The translations under genes were made by a program, and so were the position numbers. From CAMLJR01 sp964500675 (GTDB taxonomy: Bacteria; Pseudomonadota; Gammaproteobacteria; Pseudomonadales; CAMLJR01), in contig CAZCNY010000002.1 of the NCBI GenBank assembly GCA_964500675.1, forward strand, positions 186,001 through 250,000: a stretch of 64,000 bases of DNA, in the 5' to 3' direction. Below are positions 34,031-43,845 of the stretch, in pieces (positions within the stretch are counted from its first letter, which is position 1; every line of letters begins with the position of its first letter). The notes under the pieces were generated by a model that saw only the letters and a program-made list of their open reading frames with translations, ran no database searches and was not told the origin of the DNA.

Positions 34031-35737
34031 ATGAATAAACGCACGGCGTGGCAGGCGTCAATTGCCGTTTTCGTATTGCTGGCAGTGGCCGCGCTCGCCT
34101 GCGCGCCGATGCTGTGGTATGGCGCTTCAAACGGCCACAGCATTATTTATAACCTGGTGTGGCTGAAAAACTTTTCCGCGCAGCTCGCGCAGGGTGATCT
34201 GTATCCGCGCTGGCTGATGAATATGAATCACGGCGCGGGCAGCCCCGTATTTTATTTTTACGCGCCGCTGCCGTTTTATATCGCGTCGATTCCTGCGCTG
34301 TTAGCGCCGGCCGCGAAACTCACTGTGCAGCTCGCGTGGGGCGAATGGCTGTTCATCGCGCTGTCGGGTCTCGCTTTTTTTCGTTACGCGCAGCGACGCT
34401 ATTCGCTCGGTATCGCATTGCTCGGCGCCGTGTTGTACATGTTGCTGCCCTATCATTTCGAAATCGATCTGTGGCGGCGGCAGGATATCGGCGAACTCAC
34501 CAATTACATTTGGATGCCGCTGGTGCTGTATTACAGCGAAAAACTGTTCGACGGCCGCCGCGCGTTCGTCGGCCTCGCGATTTCCTACGCGCTGATGTTG
34601 TTTTCGCATCTGCCATCGGCGTTGCTGTTTTCGATCTGCGTCGGCGGTTATGTGCTCGTGTTGCTATGGAGCCGGCATTCGTGGAAACACCTCGGGCGTT
34701 TTGCCGCCGCGATTGCCATCGGTTTATTACTCGCGGGAATTTATTGGGTGCCGGCGCTGTTTAGCGAACAATACGTGCGTTCGGAAAAATTGTGGACGCC
34801 GTATTTCGATTTTCATCATTGGTTTTTTCCGATTAACGAAGCACCGCATCACGATGCCGGCGCGCACGCGTTTGCCGACCGTTTGTTTATGCTGATCGGC
34901 GTGTCCACGGCGATTTTTGCGCTGTGCTGGTTGCCGGCGTTCCGCTGGCGCGAAACGGTGGGCACGAAAAAACTCATCGGCTGTCTCGTGTTCATCGGCG
35001 TCGCTTGGTTTTTAATGTCGTCGTGGTCGACCTTCGTGTGGGAAAACGTGCCCGAATTATGGAAGGTGCAATTTCCGTGGCGTATCGCGATGGTGGTCGA
35101 TCTCGCCGCGGCGATTGCCGCGCTGCACGCGCTGCGTTGTTTGCAAGTGCATCGCGATTGGTTTTCGGCGACGGCGCTGTTGATTTCGCTCGCTGCACTG
35201 ATCTGGTGTTTCGCCACCGCGAATGTCAAAAATAAACTCGACCCGTTCGATCATCAATGGTGGATAACGGGGCGCGACAACGCGGTGCGCAATGGTCTCG
35301 ACGCGCCCGAATACACGACGAAGTGGAATTCGTCGAAATCGGCGGATACCAGCATCGAGATTGCGGGTCAGGCACAGCTGGTATTTGAACCGAGCGCGGG
35401 CGCTATACAAATCGCAAAGTGGTTGCCGCGCAATATCGTATTGCAAGTGAATTTGCAAAAGGCGACAGCGTTGCGTGTGCAGCAGTTTTATTTTCCTAAC
35501 TGGCGCGCGAGAATTGAAAATGGCGTTGTCTTGCATGTCGCTCCAGCGCGCGAAAGCGGTTTGCTCGTTATCGATTTGCCGGCGGGGAATTACCGCGCGG
35601 AATTGGAGCTGGTGCCGCTGCCGCAAGAATTGATCGGCGGCGCTCTGTCGGTGAGCGGTCTCGCGCTGTTATTTGGCGTCGCGGCGTGGCGCGATCGGCG
35701 TCCGCCGCTTACACGCACCGCCGGTATTCCCGTTTAG
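34031..35737 (+). CDS. Large multi-pass membrane protein (GT-C/YfhO-like)
   Basis: 568-aa membrane protein with about 11 hydrophobic segments over the first 400 residues, then a soluble periplasmic-looking domain (about 410-530) and a final helix. The early PRWLMNMNHGAGSPVFYFYAPLPFYIAS loop, with aromatic and acidic residues after the first helix, resembles YfhO/GT-C-type membrane glycosyltransferases. Some databases label such proteins 6-pyruvoyl-tetrahydropterin-synthase-related membrane proteins. Function not assignable. Confidence 0.6.
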   Translation: MNKRTAWQASIAVFVLLAVAALACAPMLWYGASNGHSIIYNLVWLKNFSAQLAQGDLYPRWLMNMNHGAGSPVFYFYAPLPFYIASIPALLAPAAKLTVQLAWGEWLFIALSGLAFFRYAQRRYSLGIALLGAVLYMLLPYHFEIDLWRRQDIGELTNYIWMPLVLYYSEKLFDGRRAFVGLAISYALMLFSHLPSALLFSICVGGYVLVLLWSRHSWKHLGRFAAAIAIGLLLAGIYWVPALFSEQYVRSEKLWTPYFDFHHWFFPINEAPHHDAGAHAFADRLFMLIGVSTAIFALCWLPAFRWRETVGTKKLIGCLVFIGVAWFLMSSWSTFVWENVPELWKVQFPWRIAMVVDLAAAIAALHALRCLQVHRDWFSATALLISLAALIWCFATANVKNKLDPFDHQWWITGRDNAVRNGLDAPEYTTKWNSSKSADTSIEIAGQAQLVFEPSAGAIQIAKWLPRNIVLQVNLQKATALRVQQFYFPNWRARIENGVVLHVAPARESGLLVIDLPAGNYRAELELVPLPQELIGGALSVSGLALLFGVAAWRDRRPPLTRTAGIPV

Positions 35738-35797
35738 AAAAGCCCCGGTTTCTCGCCGCGCGATGATGAATGCCGTATTGAATTCGGCACGCGTGCT

Positions 35798-37066
35798 TCA
35801 TTGGCGCATGGCATCGCTGATGAACGCTTCGTTGCGCGGATCGATTTCGGTGATTGCCGGCGTAGTGGCGGGCGTCGCGGGGATGTAGTGTTCCTGTGCG
35901 GCGACGGGCAGCGGTTCGATGTGCTGAATCCAGTAGCGCGAAATTACCGCCAGCACGAGCAGCACGAGCGCGTTGCCGAAAAACAATCCCGTTGCGCCGA
36001 TCATGCTGACGAGCAGCGAACTCAACAGCGGGCCGATGCAGCTGCCGATGCCATAGGCCAAAAGCAGGGCGCCGCTGGCCGCGACGATGTAATGTGAATC
36101 GATGCGGTCGTTGACGATGGCGACAGCCACGGGATATATCGCAGCGGCCAAGCCCATGAATATACCGCCACACACGAGCAGCAACGGCAGCGCGAGCGTA
36201 CCGCTCACGGCGGCGGCCAAGCTCGCGGCCGCTGCGCCGATGGCGATCCACAGCAGGACCGTGCGGCGTTCGTAGCGATCGCATAATTTTCCAATCGGCC
36301 ACGCGCACAGCATCGCCGCGATCACGGCGGTGGCCATGAAAATCGATAATTCTTCCAGCGAGCGCTGCGTCAGGTGCGCGTAGACGGGAGCCATCGAATA
36401 AAACGCACTGATGACAATGCCGCTGATCAGCGATGCGGTGAATGCGAGCGGTGTTTTTTGATAGAGCTGCGACAACGATAAATGGTGTACGTGGTCGAGC
36501 GCGGGCGCCGGCAGACGTGTCAGCGCGAGCGGTATCAACGCCAGCGTCAACAGCAGTGCGACGATGCTGAATAATTTGAACGATTGCGGATCGCCCGCGT
36601 TGATGAGCAGTTGACCGCTCGCGGTGGCAAGATAAAACGCGACGAGATAAATCGCGAATAGCGTGGCGCGATTCGCATTGGTGGCGCGACTCGAAAACCA
36701 GCTTTCAACAACAACGAGTAATGTTGCCATCGCGATTCCGCTCAGCGCGCGCAGCAGCGCCCACCATATTGCGTTGATCCAGAGCGGATGTAATAGCGCC
36801 GCGCACGCGGCAATTGCAGCGAACGCGGCGAAGGTGCGAATGTGACCCGCGCGTGCGATCACGCGATTGGCGCACAGTGTGCCGACGACGAAGCCGATCG
36901 AATAACACACGAGAATGCCGCCGATCAATGCGGGCTCCATGCCTTCGAGACTCAGGCGCACGCCGAGCAATGTCATTAAGAAAGCATTGCCGCTGATGAG
37001 CAATAAAATGCTGAGGATCAACGCGGAAATGGCGAGCAATTGCGTGCGCATTGCCGTGCCTGTCAA
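35798..37066 (-). CDS. MFS transporter
   Basis: 422-aa inner-membrane carrier with 12 hydrophobic segments. The first-loop motif appears as GFVVGTLCANRVIARAGHIRTFA and a later repeat as CAWPIGKLCDRYERRTVLL. The overall pattern fits small-molecule exporters of the YcaD/YfcJ type. Substrate unknown. It overlaps the upstream patatin gene by 4 bp (ATGA), so the two are co-transcribed. Confidence 0.85.
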   Translation of the reverse strand: MTGTAMRTQLLAISALILSILLLISGNAFLMTLLGVRLSLEGMEPALIGGILVCYSIGFVVGTLCANRVIARAGHIRTFAAFAAIAACAALLHPLWINAIWWALLRALSGIAMATLLVVVESWFSSRATNANRATLFAIYLVAFYLATASGQLLINAGDPQSFKLFSIVALLLTLALIPLALTRLPAPALDHVHHLSLSQLYQKTPLAFTASLISGIVISAFYSMAPVYAHLTQRSLEELSIFMATAVIAAMLCAWPIGKLCDRYERRTVLLWIAIGAAAASLAAAVSGTLALPLLLVCGGIFMGLAAAIYPVAVAIVNDRIDSHYIVAASGALLLAYGIGSCIGPLLSSLLVSMIGATGLFFGNALVLLVLAVISRYWIQHIEPLPVAAQEHYIPATPATTPAITEIDPRNEAFISDAMRQ

Positions 37067-38265
37067 TGTTGCTCGGATGGATGCGCGCGTGCCGGCTGCG
37101 CGGGTGCGCGCGCGAGAAAGCTGACAACTTCGCTCGCTTCCGCCATTGCATCGCCGTAACCCAATTCGATCAGCTGTTCGACGAAGGGGCGCGTGAATAG
37201 CAGATAGCTCGCGGCATTGACGCCGCCGCTGTTGTAACCGCTGCCGGTGGTACGCAAAAACGCGCGGATGCTGCGCGGCAATTCTTTTACATGCAGTTCG
37301 GCAATGGTATCGATATCCTGCGACGGTGAGATCACATACGCTTCCACCGGAAACAACTTGCGCGGCATTTGCTCCTGCTGTTGTTCGGGCACCATGGCGA
37401 TTAATTCATTCACGCGTTCGAGCAATTCGATATCGGTTTCGAGGCTGTCGATAAATGCGCTGTTGAGCAGATGACCGAGTATTTGTCCGAACGCGGGGCT
37501 TTGCACTTTGCGAATCGGTTTCGCGTAATTGCGTTTATGACCGTTGGCCGGCACGATCAGTACGCGCTCGGCGCCGAGATGCAGAGCGGGGCTGATCGGC
37601 GTTAATTGCCGCAGTGCGCCATCGCCGTAGTAATTGCCCCAGATTTCCTCGGGCGGAAAAATCGTAGGGATCGCAGTCGATGCCATCAGGTGATTGAGTT
37701 GCAGCGGGCACGCGATACCCTGGCGGCGCCAGCGCTGCCAGTTGGCGTGATTGGGGCCGCCCTGAAAAAAACTGATCGACACGCCCTGCGTGTAATTCAT
37801 CGCCGTGACCGACACCGCGCGCAAATGGCCGTGTTGAATATGTTCGCCGATACGATCGAAATTCAAAACTTTTTTCAGCAGCGCGCGCAGCGGTGAGTTG
37901 TCGAGCAGCCCGACTGGATGGCCCACCGCCACGCCGGCGTTGAAAAGCGAGCGTGCGAGACGCCACGCATTTTGGAAAATGTCGAACCAGTTGGTGCAAT
38001 AGACGTGATCGAAACTCAGGCGCAGCCACAGCGATTCGAGCCAGGCGGCGGCGTGCGTGAAATTTTCGGCTTGCGTCGCGAGTCCGACCGCATTGATCGC
38101 GCCCGCCGACGTGCCGCATAAAATCGGAAACGGGTTGTGCGTCTGTTCGCGCGTGAGCTCGGCCAGCGCCTTGAGCACGCCGACTTGATACGCCGCGCGC
38201 GCGCCACCGCCCGGCAGCAAGAGTCCTGTGCGAGTGAGCAGCGGCAGCGGTGGCGAAACAGTCAT
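37063..38265 (-). CDS. Patatin-like phospholipase
   Basis: 400-aa hydrolase with the patatin Ser-Asp dyad: oxyanion loop GGGARAAYQVGVLKAL (near 18-33), nucleophile elbow GTSAGAINA (near 50) and the aspartate in GDGALRQLTP (near 218). The length and the GTNWFDIF-like segment resemble bacterial patatins that act on membrane lipids. No signal peptide, so cytoplasmic or peripheral. First gene of a two-gene unit with the MFS gene. Confidence 0.9.
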   Translation of the reverse strand: MTVSPPLPLLTRTGLLLPGGGARAAYQVGVLKALAELTREQTHNPFPILCGTSAGAINAVGLATQAENFTHAAAWLESLWLRLSFDHVYCTNWFDIFQNAWRLARSLFNAGVAVGHPVGLLDNSPLRALLKKVLNFDRIGEHIQHGHLRAVSVTAMNYTQGVSISFFQGGPNHANWQRWRRQGIACPLQLNHLMASTAIPTIFPPEEIWGNYYGDGALRQLTPISPALHLGAERVLIVPANGHKRNYAKPIRKVQSPAFGQILGHLLNSAFIDSLETDIELLERVNELIAMVPEQQQEQMPRKLFPVEAYVISPSQDIDTIAELHVKELPRSIRAFLRTTGSGYNSGGVNAASYLLFTRPFVEQLIELGYGDAMAEASEVVSFLARAPAQPARAHPSEQH

Positions 38266-38288
38266 TAAAGTTAGGTCAGTTGAACCGG

Positions 38289-38318
38289 CATCAATTAAAG
38301 CGACATCAATTAAAAACG
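38289..38318. repeat. 15-bp tandem duplication upstream of patatin
   Basis: CATCAATTAAAGCGA at 38289-38303 and CATCAATTAAAAACG at 38304-38318, in the spacer between patatin (5' side) and ppsR (3' side). Confidence 0.6.
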
Positions 38319-38364
38319 CAAGAGACGTGTTGCTTAATTATTCAGGAGTTAGGCAACAGTATAG

Positions 38365-39183
38365 TCATGGCATATGCTCGCGCAGTCCTTTTTCGACGAG
38401 GATCTTGGTCGCGATTTCTTCGATCGATACGTGTGTGCTGTCGATATAGCTGATGCCATTGCGCTCGAATAGCGATAGCGCCATGCGTACTTCGTCTTCG
38501 CATTTGGCGATGTTGGCGTAGCGCGAACCGGGGCGGCGCTCGTTGCGAATCGCCGCCAAACGCTGTGGTTCGATGGTGAGGCCGTACAATATATTGCGAT
38601 GCGCCTGCAGCGGTTTTGGAATGTGTCCGCGCTCGAGGTCTTCGTCGGTCAGCGGGTAATTCGCGGCGAAGACACCGTGTTGCATCGCCATATACAGACA
38701 GCTCGGCGTTTTGCCGCAACGCGACACGCCGATCAGGATCAACTGCGCTTGATCGTAGTGATTGATGCGCGCGCCGTCGTCGTTTTCCATCGCGTAATTG
38801 AGAGCGGCGATGCGCTGCTGGTAGCGCGTTTCGGTATCGCGGCTGTGACCGCGGCCCACGGTGAGTCCGGATTTGCTGTCGAGCGCGCGTTCGAGCGGCT
38901 CCAGAAAAGTGGAAAAAATATCCATCAGCACGCCGTTGCCGCCCGCGATGATGGCGCGAATGTGCTGATTGACGATGGTGTCGAAAATGATCGGCGGCGC
39001 GCCGTCGCGATCGGCGGCGTCATTGATACGGCCGACGGCGATCTGGGCTTTTTCCCGCGTGTCGACGAAAGGCAGCACGGTTTTGTCGAACTCAATATTT
39101 TCAAATTGCGCCAGTAAACTTTTGCCGAGCGTTTCAGCCGTGATGCCGGTGCTATCGGAGATGAAAAAAGCGCTGCGTCGCAT
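38365..39183 (-). CDS. ppsR: PEP synthase regulatory kinase/phosphorylase PpsR
   Basis: 272-aa DUF299-family bifunctional enzyme that inactivates PEP synthase by ADP-dependent Thr phosphorylation and reactivates it with phosphate. The P-loop GVSRCGKTP is at 152-160; the start FFISDSTGITAETLG is family-typical. It is divergent from ppsA, its substrate, as in Pseudomonas and E. coli relatives. Confidence 0.95.
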   Translation of the reverse strand: MRRSAFFISDSTGITAETLGKSLLAQFENIEFDKTVLPFVDTREKAQIAVGRINDAADRDGAPPIIFDTIVNQHIRAIIAGGNGVLMDIFSTFLEPLERALDSKSGLTVGRGHSRDTETRYQQRIAALNYAMENDDGARINHYDQAQLILIGVSRCGKTPSCLYMAMQHGVFAANYPLTDEDLERGHIPKPLQAHRNILYGLTIEPQRLAAIRNERRPGSRYANIAKCEDEVRMALSLFERNGISYIDSTHVSIEEIATKILVEKGLREHMP

Positions 39184-39427
39184 TGCCGGCTTATCCTCGC
39201 TACGGTGTGATGGTCCGGGGACGCCGTATCAAATATCCGGCCCGATGGGAAAACCCCCCGGTTTTTCGGTATGATTGGCGGCCTTTCGAGGGGTTCGGCG
39301 CGCACCATAAACCGACTGTAGCACAGATCGCCTGTAGCAGAGGCAGCCTGAACAGTGATCGCCGCGAGCTCGCGCACTGCCCCCGGTGCATCCCTTTTGA
39401 TGTGACCGCATTACGGAGACTACGACG
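39184..39427. other. ppsR/ppsA divergent spacer
   Basis: 244 bp that must carry both promoters. A small AAAACC-CCCC-GGTTTT hairpin lies at 39250-39265 in the ppsA-proximal direction. No other element is clear. Confidence 0.45.
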
Positions 39428-41800
39428 TTGGCTGAATATGTGATTTGGTTCGATCATTTGGGCATGGGTGACGTGGAACGCGTCGGCGGCAAAAATGCGT
39501 CGCTTGGCGAAATGATCAGTCATCTGGCCGGCGCGGGTGTATCGGTACCGGGCGGCTTTGCCACCACGGCCGATGCGTATCGCGATTTTCTAGGCCAGAG
39601 CGGCCTCAACGATTGGATTCACGACGAGCTCGATAAACTCAATGTCGATGATGTCGCGCAGCTTGCCATCGTCGGTGAAAAAATTCGCCGCCGCATCGTC
39701 GAAACACCGCTGTTGCCCGAGTTTGAGCAAGCCGTGCGCGAAGCGTTCGCGACCTTGTCGGTTGGAAATTCTCATATCGCCGTCGCTGTGCGCTCATCCG
39801 CAACGGCGGAAGATTTGCCCGATGCATCGTTCGCGGGCCAACAGGAAACTTTTCTCAATATTAGTGGAATCGATAACGTTCTTATCGCGGTGAAAGAAGT
39901 TTTCGCATCGCTGTTTAACGATCGCGCGATCGCGTATCGCGTGCATAAAGGTTTCGATCACAAACACGTTGCGCTGTCCGCCGGCGTGCAGCGCATGGTG
40001 CGTTCGGAGACCGGCGCTTCGGGTGTGATGTTCACGCTCGATACCGAATCGGGTTTCGACAAAGTGGTATTTATCACGGCTTCGTACGGTCTCGGCGAAA
40101 CCGTGGTGCAAGGCGCGGTGAATCCCGACGAGTTTTACGTGCACAAGGAAACGCTCGCGGCGAATCGCCCCGCCGTGCTGCGGCGCAATCTCGGCGCGAA
40201 AGCGATCAAAATGATTTACACCGACAGCAGCAAGCCGGGGCGTTCGGTGCAAACCGTCGATGTGCCCGACGCGTTGCGTCAGCGTTTTTCGATCGACGAC
40301 AGCGAAGTCGAAGCGCTCGCGCGGCAGGCGTTGATTATTGAAAAACATTACGCGCGGCCGATGGATATCGAGTGGGCCAAAGACGGCGACGACGGCAAAC
40401 TCTACATCGTGCAGGCGCGCCCCGAGACGGTAAAAAGTCAGGGCTCGAATACGCTGATGGAGCGCTATCTGCTCAAGGAAAAAGGCAAAGTATTGTGCGA
40501 AGGCCGTTCGATCGGTCAGCGCATCGGCAGCGGCCCCGTGCGCGTGATCACCGGCCTCGCGCAAATGGAACAGGTGCGGCAGGGCGATGTGCTCGTCACC
40601 GACATGACCGATCCCGATTGGGAGCCGATCATGAAACGCGCCTCGGCGATCGTCACCAATCGCGGCGGCCGCACCTGTCACGCGGCGATTATCGCGCGCG
40701 AATTGGGAATTCCCGCCGTGGTCGGTTGCGGCGATGCGACCGAGGTTTTGCACAGCGGCGTGCCCGTGACCGTGAGTTGCGCCGAAGGCGATACCGGCCT
40801 GGTCTACGCCGGTCAGCTCGCCTTCGACGTGACCACGAACGATTTGCAGAAAATGCCCGAGCTGCCGTTCAAAATTATGATGAACGTCGGCAATCCCGAT
40901 CGCGCGTTTGATTTTCAGGCGTATCCGAATGCCGGTGTCGGTCTGGCGCGGCTCGAATTCATTATCAACCGCATGATCGGCGTGCATCCGAAAGCCTTGC
41001 TTAATTTCGATTCGCTGCCGCGCGATGTGCGCGTGAGCGTCGAGCGGCGCATCGCGGGCTATCCATCGCCGGTCGATTTCTACGTGGAAAAACTCGTCGA
41101 AGGTATCGCGACAATTGCCGGCGCGTTTTCGCCCAAGCGCGTGATCGTGCGTATGTCCGATTTCAAATCGAACGAATATGCACATTTGATCGGCGGCAGC
41201 TTGTACGAGCCCGCCGAAGAAAACCCAATGCTCGGTTTCCGCGGTGCATCGCGTTACATCGCCGAATCGTTCCGCGAATGTTTTGAACTCGAATGCCGCG
41301 CGCTGAAAAAAGTGCGCAATGACATGGGTCTCACCAATGTCGAGATTATGATCCCGTTCGTACGCACGGTTGGCGAAGCGAGACAGGTTGTCGAATTGCT
41401 TGCCGCGAACGGTCTCAAGCGCGGCGAAAATGGACTCAAGCTCATCATGATGTGCGAGATTCCCTCGAATGCCTTGCTCGCCGAACAATTCCTCGAATAC
41501 TTCGACGGCTTCTCGATCGGCTCGAACGATTTGACGCAGCTTTCACTCGGCCTCGATCGCGATTCGGGTCTCGTCGCGCATCTGTTCGACGAACGCAACG
41601 ACGCGGTGAAAGTGCTGCTCAAAAGCGCGATTTCGGCGTGCAAGAAGCGGGGTAAATATGTGGGAATTTGCGGACAGGGTCCGTCGGACCATCCCGATCT
41701 CGCGTTGTGGCTCATGGAACAGGGTATCGACAGCGTTTCGCTGAGTCCCGATTCGGTGCTCGAAACGTGGCTGTTTCTGGCTGAGCATCAGCATAAGTAG
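39428..41800 (+). CDS. ppsA: Phosphoenolpyruvate synthase
   Basis: 790-aa enzyme making PEP from pyruvate and ATP for gluconeogenesis. N-terminal ATP-binding domain (VGGKNASLGEM start, AVRSSATAEDLPDASFAGQQ), central swivelling domain with the phospho-His in GGRTCHAAIIARELGIPAVVG (near 420), which also holds the regulatory Thr, and C-terminal PEP domain (CGQGPSDHP). TTG start at 39428. Controlled by the divergent PpsR. Confidence 0.97.
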   Translation: MAEYVIWFDHLGMGDVERVGGKNASLGEMISHLAGAGVSVPGGFATTADAYRDFLGQSGLNDWIHDELDKLNVDDVAQLAIVGEKIRRRIVETPLLPEFEQAVREAFATLSVGNSHIAVAVRSSATAEDLPDASFAGQQETFLNISGIDNVLIAVKEVFASLFNDRAIAYRVHKGFDHKHVALSAGVQRMVRSETGASGVMFTLDTESGFDKVVFITASYGLGETVVQGAVNPDEFYVHKETLAANRPAVLRRNLGAKAIKMIYTDSSKPGRSVQTVDVPDALRQRFSIDDSEVEALARQALIIEKHYARPMDIEWAKDGDDGKLYIVQARPETVKSQGSNTLMERYLLKEKGKVLCEGRSIGQRIGSGPVRVITGLAQMEQVRQGDVLVTDMTDPDWEPIMKRASAIVTNRGGRTCHAAIIARELGIPAVVGCGDATEVLHSGVPVTVSCAEGDTGLVYAGQLAFDVTTNDLQKMPELPFKIMMNVGNPDRAFDFQAYPNAGVGLARLEFIINRMIGVHPKALLNFDSLPRDVRVSVERRIAGYPSPVDFYVEKLVEGIATIAGAFSPKRVIVRMSDFKSNEYAHLIGGSLYEPAEENPMLGFRGASRYIAESFRECFELECRALKKVRNDMGLTNVEIMIPFVRTVGEARQVVELLAANGLKRGENGLKLIMMCEIPSNALLAEQFLEYFDGFSIGSNDLTQLSLGLDRDSGLVAHLFDERNDAVKVLLKSAISACKKRGKYVGICGQGPSDHPDLALWLMEQGIDSVSLSPDSVLETWLFLAEHQHK

Positions 41801-41834
41801 TTTTTTATAAGGCGGCGATAGCAGGGAAGGCAAA

Positions 41835-42146
41835 ATGCGCTTCTATTTACTCGAGAAGTTCATCAATCTGCACGATGGCTATCGCCGCGCATTCAAAATT
41901 GATCAGCATCATTTGCTGTTGCTGCAAGAGAGCGGCGAGCAATACCTGATCGAGGCGCTCTGTCCGCATCGCGGGCATCCGCTCGAAAGCGCAAGCGTTC
42001 AAAATAATGTATTGCGCTGTCCATTGCACAATTACGCATTCGATTTGCGCAGCGGCCACGTATGCTCGGCAACGGAAGAAGCCTGCCGCGCCTTGCACCG
42101 TTATGAATTAATTGCGCGCGATACGGACGTGGGCGTGATGCTGTAA
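41835..42146 (+). CDS. Small Rieske [2Fe-2S] protein
   Basis: 103-aa ferredoxin-like protein with the two Rieske boxes CPHRG (Cys43, His45) and CPLHNYAF (Cys62, His65). It is single-domain and cytoplasmic, similar to NirD/BphF-type small Rieske proteins, yet no oxygenase or reductase is adjacent. It is co-directional with ppsA, 34 bp downstream. Partner unknown. Confidence 0.88.
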   Translation: MRFYLLEKFINLHDGYRRAFKIDQHHLLLLQESGEQYLIEALCPHRGHPLESASVQNNVLRCPLHNYAFDLRSGHVCSATEEACRALHRYELIARDTDVGVML

Positions 42147-42159
42147 ATCAGTTCGTCGG

Positions 42160-42843
42160 CTATTTATCGAAACTCTTATCGACACGCAAATACAATTGAT
42201 CCCCCGGTTTGGGGCCGCTACTGATGGTGCCGTCATTCGGTGTGGTGGGGCGAGGCAGCAGGGGAATCCAAGTGCCGAGATCGCCCACGACAGTATTGCC
42301 GAATACGCGGCGCTCTTGGTTTTCTTCCTTGGCGTAGCTGATGAGCACTATCGCTTTGCGGCCGCTTTCAATTTTTACTTGCAGTGTGATCGTCGTGAAT
42401 TCAGTCGGCACGTTGTTGATCGCGATCCACCAGCCATTACTGGTAGGTTGCTGCGTGATTTTTTGATAATCGATGGCGACAAACGCGCCTTCGACGGTGT
42501 CGATGGTGTAGCCGCTGCTATCGGTCGAATATGTAATGGCGCCCGGTGCATCGTCGGCCGGCGGCTGCTCGCGCAACATCAGGCGCAGCGCGAGCGGTGC
42601 GTGATCGATTTTCGAGAGTAGCGCGGCGACTTCATCGAGTTGCTTGCTGCTGCCGATGACGACGAGCTTGCCGCGCACAATGTCGGCGCCCAGTTTATCG
42701 CCGTAGGTATTCCGCAGTGCCTGCAAGACTTCTTCGGGGTGGGGGTTGACGAGGGTGAAAACGCGCGAGTCGGCGAAGCATGCGGAATTTAAGAAAAATG
42801 AAGCGGTGACGAGCAAAAATAACGCAATAAAAATTTTTTTCAT
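42160..42843 (-). CDS. Exported protein with secretin-N-like domain
   Basis: 227 aa. Signal peptide about 1-24 (MKKIFIALFLLVTASFF then AC-FADS). Residues 27-85 (FTLVNPHPEEVLQALRNTYGD ... LVVIGSSKQLDEVAALLSKID) look like a secretin N1/NolW module: a beta-alpha-beta fold found in type II/IV secretins. The remainder is beta-rich and unassigned. No secretin pore domain, so this is a stand-alone periplasmic protein. The FFLNSAC stretch could also be read as a lipobox variant. Confidence 0.6.
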   Translation of the reverse strand: MKKIFIALFLLVTASFFLNSACFADSRVFTLVNPHPEEVLQALRNTYGDKLGADIVRGKLVVIGSSKQLDEVAALLSKIDHAPLALRLMLREQPPADDAPGAITYSTDSSGYTIDTVEGAFVAIDYQKITQQPTSNGWWIAINNVPTEFTTITLQVKIESGRKAIVLISYAKEENQERRVFGNTVVGDLGTWIPLLPRPTTPNDGTISSGPKPGDQLYLRVDKSFDK

Positions 42844-42894
42844 GGCGTCCTCTTTCTTCCTGATTTCGACCTTTTCTCTTAGATATTAAGTAAA

Positions 42895-42942
42895 CGTACT
42901 TTTAAACAAGCGTACCTTTAAACCAACGTACCTTTAAATATG
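42895..42942. repeat. 16-bp tandem repeat overlapping the GNAT gene stop
   Basis: Three exact-period units at 42895, 42911 and 42927 share CGTAC-TTTAAA. On the minus strand the first unit contains the TAA stop of the GNAT gene. Confidence 0.85.
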
Positions 42943-43845
42943 TAACAACCGCAATTCGGGATCGTTGATGCTGCGCTGCCACAACTCGTCGAATTGCGCG
43001 GTGTAATCCTCCGCGAGCGGGCGATTGTTGAAATCGGCCCAGGCTTTTTCCGGCTCGCGCAGAGCGTAACACAACACACCGCGATCGTCGGCGACCAGAA
43101 AGTTTTCCTTGATATCTTCCGGCTCGCAATCGGCGCGGCGAATGTGCAGTGTCGTGCTTAAACGCCGGCACAATTCGAGCAGGCGATGACCGCGCTCGAT
43201 AATCGGTTTTACCTCGACAACGAGCAAACGGATTTCGCTGAAGCGGCTGGTGCGCGCGAGTTGTGAAATCGCGCCGGCAAACTCAGCGCGATCGAATAGC
43301 TCGTGATCGAGCGTGTGCGAGAGCAGGCGCAATTGACGGCGGGATTGCTTCGCGAGCTCTAGCGCAATAAGCGTGCGATCGCTCACGCTAAAACGTCCGG
43401 CATCGCTGCCGAGCAGGCGCTGCTGGCGCAATATCAAGCGCATGGTGCGATGTGGAATATCTGCATCGAGAAATTCGGGACCTTCGGCGATAAAGCCGAG
43501 GCGCTCATAAAACGGTAATGCGTGTGTTTGCGCATGTAAATAGATCTCGCGCAGTGGCTGTTGCGTCGCGGCTGTAAGAATCGCGCGCAGAATTTGTGAG
43601 CCGACGCCGCGCTGCCGGGCGCGCGTGAGTACAGCCATGCGACCGATATGGCCATTGCGCAGCATGCGCGCGGTACCGACGGGTTCGTTGTTGAGAAAGG
43701 CGAGCCAATGCTGTGCCTCTTCATCAGCGCCATCCCACTCCAAATCTTCGGGGACGTTTTGCTCTTCGATAAAAACGCGACGCCGAATTTCGCTCAGAAT
43801 GGCGTGATCGCGTTGCCAGTTTGCACTGCGAACTTCAATGCTCAT
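42934..43845 (-). CDS. GNAT acetyltransferase with C-terminal domain of unknown function
   Basis: 303 aa from the ATG at 43845 (43854 is also possible). The N-terminal half is a GNAT fold, with acetyl-CoA loop RARQRGVGSQILRAI and the preceding NGHIGRMAVL strand. The C-terminal half (about 155-303) matches a domain often fused to this GNAT in Pseudomonas relatives; function unknown. The start overlaps the preceding gene as ATGAGCATTGA, so translation is coupled to the ribosomal oxygenase. Confidence 0.82.
   Translation of the reverse strand: MSIEVRSANWQRDHAILSEIRRRVFIEEQNVPEDLEWDGADEEAQHWLAFLNNEPVGTARMLRNGHIGRMAVLTRARQRGVGSQILRAILTAATQQPLREIYLHAQTHALPFYERLGFIAEGPEFLDADIPHRTMRLILRQQRLLGSDAGRFSVSDRTLIALELAKQSRRQLRLLSHTLDHELFDRAEFAGAISQLARTSRFSEIRLLVVEVKPIIERGHRLLELCRRLSTTLHIRRADCEPEDIKENFLVADDRGVLCYALREPEKAWADFNNRPLAEDYTAQFDELWQRSINDPELRLLHI

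Noticed and set aside
39794..41488. 564-aa open frame antisense to ppsA
   Set aside because: Exact shadow of a strongly conserved gene; composition (His/Arg/Phe rich) is that of a reverse-frame reading in high-GC DNA and no motif is present.
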